Source: Phoronis australis
Taxonomy: Eukaryota > Phoronida > Phoronidae
Direction: 5' to 3'
NCBI GenBank assembly: GCA_002633005.1
Contig: NMRA01000072.1
Coordinates: 979,957-1,043,956 of the forward strand
DNA: 64,000 nt
How positions within the stretch are numbered: position 1 is the stretch's first letter; each line of letters starts with the position of its first letter. The position numbers were made by a program, and so were the translations under genes. Positions 12,430-24,400 of the stretch are shown in pieces. The notes under the pieces are model-generated. The model worked only from the letters and a program-made list of their open reading frames with translations. It had not been told where the DNA came from and did not search any database.

Positions 12430-15400
12430 TCATCCAGAACTTTCTATCTGAGCATTTTCCCGGCCGTCTTCATTCTCCAAGTATTCATCTTGCATTGATA
12501 GCTGGTCTTTGCCGGTGGACAGCTGTTTATGTTTGGCAAGGTATCTCCTGAAGGACAAAGTGGAAACAGTGAGTACTGGCAGCATGCAATACTAAAAGCA
12601 TGGTCGAGTATGATAATTGCAAAGTTTCCAATAGAAGCCCGGGCATTTCGCCAGTTCAAACGAGCTCTCAACCCTGCCTCTATCAGAAACTGACAGTTGT
12701 TCAGGGATATGTTTTATACAATTTCAAAACTTATCCACACAATAATTTTGACAATTGCATGTTATCAAATGCATTGTACAACAACAGCATCACGACACAC
12801 GCACTGCCACTATTGTTATCTAGGATATAACTTTATGCCTCTGGGCTCAGGAGTTCATTAATTAAATCAAAACTACTTTGACAAACAGTGGAAAATTTTG
12901 CTTTTGCCAATCATTCGCTACCAGGTCAAAAACACACGAGATCCAGCTTCAATTGGAAATCCAGTGTTCATTAATTTTGTTAGGATAGCTAATCCCGACT
13001 TTTCTTAGAGACCAGTTTCTATTGGAAAGACCATTTCTAGTAAATATCCCATAGAAGCAAGTATCTGAACTTGACCCCTGCTCAGATATTATATATCAAA
13101 GCACATTACATAATGAATGTTACAGCATGTTCATGCCATTGTGGAAGACTTGAAATCAATACATATTCAAATACTAGATTGTGATAGAAAACAACCGATG
13201 AACATCAATTTGTTATTTACAATGTGCATAACAGTGCTTCAGTTGTATGTTTGATCGGCTATCTTTTATTACAAAATGTGTGATAAGTTGCAAACCAGTT
13301 AAAATCTGTAAAGAAACAATAGTTCATGTTCATAGGTGGTGCTGTTACGTCGTGTTGTTGTTATAATGATTATCATACATAGGTGGTGATACGGCCGTGA
13401 AATAACCGTGTTATCACGCAGTGAAATACGTCAGAACTACTTTTCCATATTTTCTCTAGACAAGATAACTGTTATCATCTCTACACAAAATAACCCTGGG
13501 AATGCCATAAGGATAACAGTATTTGGTGGACTAAATCCATAAGAATTACGGTAGTTGTTTAAACTCATCTCCTTATGTAGTACCACTCACGGCTCACAAT
13601 TCTGTACTGGTGTTAGTGTCACCAATAATTGAAGAACACCTGACAAATTACAACTGAACCAAATTTGTAGCACAAGTCATATTACATATCTGTCAAATAC
13701 CAACTAAAACTTTAATTTCGACATACTTGATTGAAATGAAGGTGAAAACTGTGTTTTTAAAGTACGCACACTCGCAACCAAAACGACACAGCGACCTCAT
13801 TTGGCCAACTAGTCATGAATGAATCGTTGCTACGGTAAACATGTTACTACGCCTAACACGGAACTCAAGCCAGGTCCTAACCATATTGCATTTAATCAAT
13901 ATAAGGAAATAAAATCGTTAATAGTTGTAACAAGTTTTGTATTATGATATTCTTTTAATAATTCAATGAAATCTTAACAAGTAATTATCTTCTTTAACAC
14001 AACGTCTTGTTCTAATCATCTGCTCAACCTACTGCCAGTCCGGCAGTACAAGAAGCAGAAAGCCACTTGCTTGTTAATTCGATATTCAATGTCAAATGTG
14101 TTCCGTAAGTTGATTAGTTTATAATTGCAACTATTTTACATGGAATAAACACACACTTCATGAGTTCAAATTTCTTCGCGACATATAAGCAGATACTAAT
14201 GAGCATCTTAAAAACAGTTCACGCGATCTGTAAGATATTCACCCTCATTTAAATCGGCTTCCACATCATGTATCTCGATATAATAACCCGAAGTTATTAT
14301 CAGGTAAATTATATAACATCTGTTTATTACCCATTATTACGAGTTATCTACCATTAACCTCTTTTTAATTCACAGGACAGCCACCAGGCAGAATTAGATG
14401 ATTTCCAGACGCTGCTCACAGGTGACCATGTGACCCCAAGATCCCCCCAGTGCCCAACGAAGAACCCAAGATGGGCTCGAAAGCTAGGCTCTAGAGTAAA
14501 ACCAGGCCGCCGATAAGTACTTATCATTATTTCATTACACAGTAAAATAAAACCCGAGTTTAACATTAAGCTATTTGCAAAAGCAGAGCATACAAACCAG
14601 CAAATAATTTTCAAGTGACCCATTTTCCAGGGTTTATGTTAATTAACATAATTTATGTATTTTCCATGACCACAAAAGAAGACCTAGGACAGTTTGTAAC
14701 CACAAGTTAATTTACATTATCACATTTTAGCAAAATACAGCTGGGCCTGAACTTGCCAAACTTTAATCAATATTTAACTCGGAATTTGGCCAATCCCATG
14801 ACATACTTAGAGTAAACGTTCACATTTCACTCAATGAGACTACCAACAAATTAACTCTACACACCCCTCCCCCATTCAACACTTACTGTTTGGCTGCCTC
14901 AATCATTTTCTGCTTTCTCTTGTCAAGCATTCCCTCGCGTTCACTGGAGCTCTTTGAGAACCGACTGCCAAAGGGAGCCGGGTCTGGCGCGACTTCTTCA
15001 CCATCACTGTAACAATGCGTCAAATTTTCACAATAAACTGGGTAGCATTGAGCAAAAGGCAGCTCACAATTTGCCTTTGTCACCAAATTACAAAACAGTC
15101 ACTTTTCCAACTGCCTTCCTCCCTGAACCTGTAAAAATTTTGGCAAGCCAGAACTTACTTAATACATATATCAACATCTTTTTTCAGTTCAACTTTGGTC
15201 TTTGCCTGTACAGCGACGTGATAAAAAAAATATTTTCAATAATAATGATAGTGATAAGCACTTGGGATAATAAAACACGAATACTTCTATAGCTACTGCA
15301 ACTAATAACACTAACAACGACGACAACAGTTATGGCCTTTCGTGTGCCTGACGACTCTTACTCAGCAACTTACCTGGACTCTGGCATCCCAGTCAAGTCA

Positions 15401-18400
15401 GGTATGTTAGGGTCATGGTAGTAGGCAACGGAGGTGGACGGCTCATCGTCTCTTTGACCAGGCAACTGGTCAGTCTGTGACGACTCAGAAGACACGCTTT
15501 GGTCATCATCGGACAATTCAATCTACAGTACCACAGTACGCGATTAGTCAATGAACTATCTGTGAGATGTGCTTACACAGCACAAGATATCCTTAAAATA
15601 TTTTACATTTCCTCTCACCTGACCCTCTCTCCTCTAACATGAGTATATAGGCAGGTAAACTATCTCAATCTTTGATGAATATATACATGTTAAACAGTAT
15701 ATTAATGGAATTATTGTAACAAAATACTTCATTTTTACAATTTTTTTAAGTAAGACTGCAAATAAATAAAATGTTGGGGTACAGCCAGTATCTTGGATAC
15801 ACAAAAGAAGATTCAGATATACAGCAAAGTATTCAACTCACCGTCGACTGTACCCGGCCCTCCAGGATGTTCTCAATAGTAGCCTCTACTGAACGGGTCA
15901 GTTCAAGGTCGGCACTAATAGCAACAACTGGTATGTGAGGGAACATCTCTTGTACTTGACGCACCTGATTTAACAAGCCAAACATTATGCAATAATGAAG
16001 TCACATATTCCTATAAGCTCTGGGAACGAAAGCAGTTTTACACAAGAGCAATGCAGAGCATTGAAATGCGCCCACGAATGCATTGCAAATGGTGTGCTTT
16101 TAGGGTTATTTATCTGTATCATAAAAATGGCCATTAGATGGCGCAAAAACATAAAATCCATCCAAAAACAGGAAAATGACATATTTTATAAAAATCTGTC
16201 AAGGAACTTCAGAGAAACAAAGGAAAACACAATAAAATGAAATTGCCACTAGAGGGCACAGTGTCCGTTGGATCCGCCTGAACATCGTCGTCTGTTGTTA
16301 TCTTCATATAAATACACTTACTAAATTTAATAAAGATTCTGCAGTGGGTTTAGGAGATACAACTATGGGCGGAAAACAAAACTACCACTAGGAGGCGCCA
16401 CAGTAGTCAGTCACCATCATCAAAGGTCGTCTTCACACTGACAACATATACGCCAATTTTCAAATGATTTGGTTGATACGGGGTGGATGCCAAAAACAAG
16501 ATTTGAAAACAGCAAAAATGGCCACTAGGTGGTGCAAATACCTCAATTCCATCCAAAAACAGGAAGATAGCGTCATCACACCAATAGATTACAATATTCA
16601 AAATTTTATGAAAATCTATTAAGGACCTTTGAAGATACAGAGTTAAACGTAAAAAACTAAAATTGCAACTAGGGGGCACAGCAGTAGTCATATCTGTCCG
16701 AAAGTCGTCGTCGTCCGTAGTCAACATCATATAAATGCACTTGCTAAATTAAGTTAATATCCTGCAAACAGTTTAGGAGACACAGCCAAGAGTGAAAAAA
16801 AAAACTGCCACTACGAGGCACCCCAGTAGTCGAAGTTGTCAGAAAATCATCGTCAGCTGTCCACTTCATAGTAAAAACATACATGCCAATTTTCACAATT
16901 AGCCTGAAAACGGTTTGGTCGGTAGATTAGTGGACGCCAAAAAACTCGCAACAGTAAAAAAGGCCACTAGGTGGCACAAACTAGGTCAAATTCATCTAAA
17001 AACAGAGAGATAGCAATGCCTGTATGCCAAATTTTATCAAAATACTATGAGGACCTTTGAAGATACAGCGGTAAACGTAAAAAAAGAAAATTGCCACTAG
17101 GTGACACACCAGTTGTCAGATCTGTCGTTGTCTGTTGCTAACATCATATAAATAAACTTATTAAATCCTGCAAACAGTTTAGGATATACAGCCATAGGCA
17201 CAAAAAAAAAAAAACTGCCACTAGGAGGCACCACGGTAGTTGAAATCGTTGGAAAATCATCGTCAACCGTCCTCTTCATAGTAAGAACATACATGCCAAT
17301 TTTCACAATCATCCTTTGAGCGGTTTGGTTGACTCGAACTAAGTTGAATCCATCCGAAAACGGGAGGATAGTGTCATCTCACTAATAGGTGCCTACATAC
17401 CAAATTTCATGAAAATCCGTTACGGACTTTTGAAGATACAAAGGTAAGCGTAAAAACTAAAATTGCAACTAGGGGGCAAACCGGTAGTCGGATCCATCCG
17501 AAAGTTCGCTCATGCCGTCCCATTCATGAATGGAACATACGTGCCAAATTTCAGGAACGTATGTCAAAGGGTTTTGGAGATAGAGCAACAGACGCTGAAC
17601 GCCAGACAGCCGGACGCCAGACGGATGGACATTACGGCATAATGCGTCCACATGTAAATATATGGGCGCATAATGAAAGACAAAGCAATTGCATCACCAC
17701 AAATTGGTGAAATTTTGTAGGCTAAAAATTTTTCTCCACCTTGTCATCTGATTTGCCCACAAATCGTCCATATCTCTTTCTATCCATGCTCCCATAATGT
17801 GAGCTGATCACTTACTAATACACTGGTCAGAACTTCACAATTCCCACGAAATAGAAAAAATAATTTGAAGGTGAGGGACTGCTCAGAATTATTGCCAAAG
17901 TACAAAATATTCATTTACCTGAAACACAAAAAGGTTGATATTTTTAAGGTAAATTATATTCATGCTTCAAACAACCATGTTGTTTGCCTGTATGCTGATA
18001 TGGTAAGTCAATTTCCGGTGAATTTTTATGCGAAAAGAAAACATATACAGCAAATGAATTTCATCTCTTCACATCACCATTTTTATGACATGAAAAGCAC
18101 ATACTAGCAACAAGCCTAGATACCTCCCTCCTTCCTAAACTGTAACTATATTTTGTACATATCCCTCCCTTCCTAAAGCGTAGCTATGATTTGTAGATCA
18201 TTGCTAACTGACCCTAGTTTAAAGAAATCTTTTGCTCAATAACTCAGTAATCACATGGGTGAGGACACCCCCTGTCCACAAGCCCCACATGAAGTGCGAC
18301 TTACCATGGCATCCCTCTGTGAAGAGGTGCGAGTGACCACATTGGCTCCAGCCCTGGCTCCCAGCTGTGTGTGAGTCACCTCTACTGAGAAACTAGGCAA

Positions 18401-21400
18401 CCAGCTGACATAACGCGATGCTGGAAAGGACAGAATAACATACTGAAAGATACAGTTAATGCTCATGACTACACATAGTCTACATAAATTCATAAGTCAA
18501 AAAGTTTCTATTTACTCTGTATGAACAATTAGCGATCACTGGTATTCTTATTACATAGATACACATATATTGGCAAAAATATAGCAACACTTCACAACTT
18601 AATGTAACATGCCACTAATAAACAATATCTGAATTCCAGCACTTGACTTAAAAGGATACTAAATTTTGTAATAGCCTAGTATTAGTTACTTCTATATCAC
18701 TTAATTTTTTGCACAAAATAATGCTCAGTAACTCCTGAAGTTTGGAAAGTTATCATGAACAAAACACTTTATAAAACCTATAGAGTCAGAAAGAGTGACC
18801 AACGATTTGCATGAGTGAATGAAAGACTGTAGGGAATGGTTGCCCAGCTCAAACCAAAGGATCCACTATGTAACAAAATCAGGCATTTTAGCTGAAAAAT
18901 GCTTTTATCAAAAGAGGAAATGTACGATAATGGTAGGTGAAAGAACCTTTTAACTAATGACTAAAAGGCAATCTACACATAAGTCAGTCCCACTTTACAC
19001 TGTCATAACTTACCATCAAAGTGAAAAAAGTGGTTTGTAGTCCTGCCAGGAGGGGGCGCTTGCCTAGCAGGAGTGGTGTGTGTAGGTGTCTGGTCACCAT
19101 GGTTATTGTTATTAGGTGGAGGTTGAGGTTCCCCCAGTGATATGCGACAGGTTGGGCAGGAAGTGTCCTGCTCTAGCCAGGACCGAAGACATGAGCTATG
19201 CAAAAAAAGAAGAGTAAGATCACACAAGAAAAGTTTTAACATGATAAGGACAAACCTAGACAGACTGTGTCAGCCATATTTCTCAAAGTAAATGTTCACA
19301 TGGAAAAATTGTGTTAGCCACATCTCGTAGTGATTGACAACACATACAGGCGGTGTCAGACATATATCACTGTGAATGTCAGACATATATCACTGTGAGT
19401 GTCAGACATATATCACTGTGAGTGTCAGACATATATCACGGTGAGTGTCAGACATATATCACTGTGAGTGTCAGACATATATCACTGTGAATGTCAGACA
19501 TATATCACTGTGAGTGTCAGACATATATCACTGTGAGTGTCAGACATATATCACTGTGAGTGTCAGACATATATCACTGTGAGTGTCAGACATATATCAC
19601 TGTGAATGTCAGACATNGTATCAATCAAATGTGTTTAATGTTTTGTGATCTAATTCATTAACACTTCAACAGAGCACTATGTTCTTATAATTACAATGTG
19701 GCCTTTTCCAAGCTATAAACAACTAATTTGTGGAGCCAAAATTTTACATTAAACAAACACAAAAATTTATTTAGGTATTAACAGAACACAAAAGCTTAAC
19801 AGACTGAGCAAGTCAAACAATGCACAACTTGCAAATATTCATTTGAAGAATTATGACAATTAAATTTCAATGTGTATCAATCAAATGTGTTTAATGTTTT
19901 GTGATCTAATTCATTAACACTTCAACAGAGCACTATGTTCTTATAATTACAATGTGGCCTTTTCCAAGCTATAAACAACTAATTTGTGGAGCCAAAATTT
20001 TACATTAAACAAACACAAAAATTTTTTTCCATTGACCACTGTACATTGATAATGAATATTACTCAATACCATAATAACTCTTAAAAAAAGATGACAAAAT
20101 TGTACCTACTCACAAAACCACACAAAGGCACTTACTTGTGAAACAAATGATTACAAGGCAGTTTCCTGGCTGATTCCATTTTATCCCAACAGATAGCACA
20201 ATCGTCATCATTAACTTCAAGCTCCTCAAGCGTTGCCATAGGAAACCTGGAAAATAAGTCTTAATGAATGACAGGTAGAATTAAAAACACCAAGTAAACC
20301 TTTCAATGAAAATTCCATAAAAATTGCTTCATTCGATTACTATTCCACAATTAGTACCAAACACTGAATGATAAAGGCATTATTAAGCTAAAGCATTTGC
20401 TCATGTCACAAAGTGGATTGCATGGATCCAGGCGCCTGGGTGATTTGTTCTCACAGCTTGTCGTAAGGAGTTTATTAACATGCTCCAAACTATTGAGGGT
20501 TGATCAGAATAACTGCCTTAATATTTTTCAAGTGGTTGTTGCGGTGAAAATTCTTCCTTTTGGGACAGAAAATACAAAAAAATGTATTTTGTATTTTTCT
20601 GGCTTACTGAACAAATGCAAATGCTCAGAATTTTACTGAATTTTGAGTGGCAGCTATATCATACACGCTATCTTCACAACAAACTATAGTTTACTTAAGT
20701 TATTTCTGCTGAGATATACCGTATTTGCCCTAATAAGTGCCCAGGGCGTTTAGAAAAATTCGCTTCAGGGAGGGGGGCACTTATTATAGCCAAAAGGTGA
20801 TTGAAACCCAGTCTCCGAAACAGGTGAAATGGTAAACTAGAATTCATCAAATTTACGCTCCGTGACCTATGACAGAGTTTCTACAAAATTGAAGTGCATT
20901 GCTATCAAACTCTGTTGTTAAATTACGAGCATTTTTCAGAAAATCCCGCAGCCAAAAAATTGCCAGCTAATGCGTCACTGCCTCGCGGTCGCCGATAGGT
21001 CAACTTGAATTATTGAGTAAAAATATAGTTTCGACTCAACAAATTACCTGAAGTCCTTAAGTTTTCAAAATAGCATCCCTAAGATTTTTATGTTCCTGTG
21101 GAGTCGGGATTAACAGCATATTAAGTCCAAATCTGCGCTAAATCGTACTCCGCAACACGAGAAAAATCTCTGGACGAACACACGTTGTTGTCACATGATG
21201 TTTGTTTTGAAGTTCGTCTGCGTATTGTGTGAGTGAGCGAGTGCGTGTGTGTCATCCGATGGGAGTTCATTTGCCAAAGTAAACGTGATGTAACGATCTA
21301 GGTGTTCGTAACAAGGGAAATTAACACAAGCAATAAAGCAGAATGTGTTTTATTTAGCACTTGTTGATCTCATCTGCTAAAAAACGTTTGAGAATTGTCT

Positions 21401-24400
21401 CAGTAAGGCTGATGTCATTGAGTCGCCGGGTGACTGGTTGCGTGACAGTCTTACAGTTATTTTTCGGGAGATTCGGGGGGTTTAAGGGTTCGGAAGTGTT
21501 CACCATAGTGGGTCATTTTGACTTTAAAACACGAATTATGTCGAATTTAATAACCCCCCCTTAAAAATAACGCAAACGTTTTTTTAGGGTATTAGAAACT
21601 TTCGGAAATAATACCAGTATTTATTTCTTGCCGATGATATGCTACCCGTTTCACGAATAGATAGTTCGTGAAGACTTATCTTCGATGACAGGTATTTGTC
21701 AGTAGCGCGCGCTTCCTGGCCACGTGCTTTTAACTGAACAAAGGTCAAGATTTTATTAATCTTCGATTTGCGCTTGCGTTCTTTTTGAAGCACGGCGAAA
21801 GTTTGAAGTGTACAGTCACGGCTAAATACCGACATAGCGACGAGGCTCGTGGTCTACAAATTCCGCGCACAAATAATTTTTTCAGGACTGTCGTTTCTTA
21901 TTGATAAATTGAAGACGTTACTGTAGAATTTTAGAACTGTAGGTAAGGCATTTTTCGCATGTACACGGACTTCATGGACTGGGCGCTTACTTTAGCAAAG
22001 TCTGAAAACCCGTGAGGGAGCGCTTATAGGGGCATGGGTGCTTATTAGGGCGAATACGGTAAGATAAACCAGTCTACATACCGGCCATATTTTCACCGTT
22101 CAGGTAATGTTAAAATAGGATCTATCAAAATCAAAGAACGGTAATCGACACAGCACTACTACAACAAGACACCTCACCTTGCTTCCATGCTATTAATGAC
22201 GCGCAAGAAATTTTTATGACGCTTCAGACGTCGCTGAAACTCGAAGAAGAGGAACCTGAGCTGCATGCAAATGACCAAGCTGGCCATGCTGAGGAAGATG
22301 TTACTCCATATCTGAAACACAGAGAATATGTTCTGACTACACAGCAGACTGTACAGCTGTGATAAAGATAACATTTGGTAAGACGGGAGGTAATTGAAGA
22401 AGACCATGTTCAACAGAGCACGAGTTACACTGAAAGAAAATGCACAAATGTGTGTTACATCAGTGTTGGCAGAGTCGGGCAAGTGAGGTTAGACATTGAC
22501 GGTGAGTTTCAAATTAAAGCGATGTGAACCCACATTGAGTTACTCGGAATAGAAGTGATTTCTGGGATTGGAAACAACTGAAGGTTTTGACTCATGCCCA
22601 GCGCATAAAAAAACCCGTCATGACAGGTCAATTTGTAGCGGTTTGTTTCCATCAATTATAACAAATTGCCAATTCTTTCCTGGCCCAGGAATCACTAACA
22701 AACAATTTTAGACTGGTTTCATAATGCTAAATCAAAAGTTATTATGATGTGAAGGCGCAGTTATACCTGCTTTAACAGGCACACGGTTTTATTTACAAAC
22801 ACTAAAGCCTGAGAATGGCACTGATTAGGAGAGACTTCGGGCAAATACTGACCAACCCTGCAGTACGCTTCGCGCGATGCAACCTGACAATTTTTGAGTG
22901 GGAGCTCGAATGCCAACTAGTTGTCTCGGATACACAACTTACCAGCATATGAACGTGGTGCAGACCATCCACAACAAGAGCTGTCAACTCACACACCAGT
23001 TCACAGTAGTACATATAGTTTCCTTTATTCTCCCACAGTCCATCATGATTCAGGTCCCACAGGTGAATGGCATACCTGAAAGTGAAAGTGTGAATACACG
23101 GTCAACAATCTTCCTACATCATGAGCCACACAGGCATTCTCATGGACAGAGTTCTTTTTTCTACAATTCTGATATCAGAAACTGCATTTTTTTCTTATGT
23201 ACTGCAAATTTCTTTTCCCATAATCAACAATTCTTTTCACAAGAGGCATGCTGGATGCAATATAGGTGCTTGATACAATATATGAAATCTACACAACAAC
23301 CCCAAATATATGGGTTGATGAGAAATGCTTTTGTAAGAATCCAGTTCAAATACATGAGACATAATTTACGACAGTCTCCAAATGTGAAGCAACTTGTCCA
23401 TTAACATATTGTCAATCATTACAATGCTCTTACCTGTTGATACTGTACAGAGTACGTACAAGAAGCAGTAGACACTCAGCCACCATGAAGGCAAAGGTAT
23501 TGACTCCGACCCAGATACCCATGAGGACGCTGAAGGCGATCAAACCAGAACAGGTGAGGAAAATACCCACAAGAAGGAGTAACACCTTCACGTGGGTAAT
23601 CTTGGGTGTGGTCGGTGAGAACGACAGCTGAAAGAAGGAGAGAACAGAGTATGAGGCCAGCGCATGCACCGAAGTTGCTAAAAAGAGATCTGTGGCGGCC
23701 CTTAGGTACATTTTACCTCCTAATAGAATGTATTATGATGATGTTGTGAATTTGAAGTTTCAACAATTCCAACTTGGCCAGCTTCTGAGCACCTCCAATA
23801 TTACCTTCCTTCGCAAGGATAGATACTCGGTAAAATAAGCGAGAACAGCTCGTGCCCCCCCCCCCAATCAATCCATCTATGACTTACATATTCAAACCTG
23901 TCCCTACAGAGCTGTGAGAGAAGGTGAAGACATCCGAGAAACGTGAACCAAGCAGACCACAGGACCACCTCATCCATGTGCTGAACGTTCAGGACTCCAA
24001 ACACGAAGATGAACTTGTAGAAGACAAAGTTCCAGAACTTGTCTTTGAGATGCTGCATATAGAAGGACAAACTGTCAATACAAAACAAATGAAAGAACAA
24101 CAGGACTTATTATAGCATTTGGTCACAGTACAGAGGGAGAGAGACTAGCTTTGAAAACAGGTTTAATTTCACAAGACTTTACACAAAACTGAGAAAACAA
24201 AATTCTGTCAAAATGTCAACTCAAAACAGCAAAAATGACGAGTAACTTTTGAGTTATCACATTAACATCAGTCAAGAAAAAACATAATTGTTTCATAAAA
24301 GCAGGAAATAATAAAAGAGGGACTCGTCTGACTTATCAAAAATGAAATAAGGTGAAATAGACCAAGACCTGCTGTTCGCTAACTCTCAGATTACCAAAGA

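Noticed and set aside
14354-14623. Possible extra AMFR exon encoding the missing C-terminal motif
   Set aside because: The 89-codon frame shows no R-x5-AA-x2-R motif or AMFR similarity, and exons 12 and 13 join in phase without it.
16407-17312. Minus-strand frames of 71-107 codons with similar peptides, also at 28922-29164 and 29354-29632
   Set aside because: The similar peptides come from the same tandem repeat family; frames break between units and no protein family is recognised.
19354-19616. Regular short repeats resembling a CRISPR array
   Set aside because: Units are directly head to tail without unique spacers, in an animal intron.
22898-23404. 168-codon plus-strand reading frame
   Set aside because: It lies antisense across AMFR exon 5 and intron 4, has no recognisable family and is explained as a shadow.
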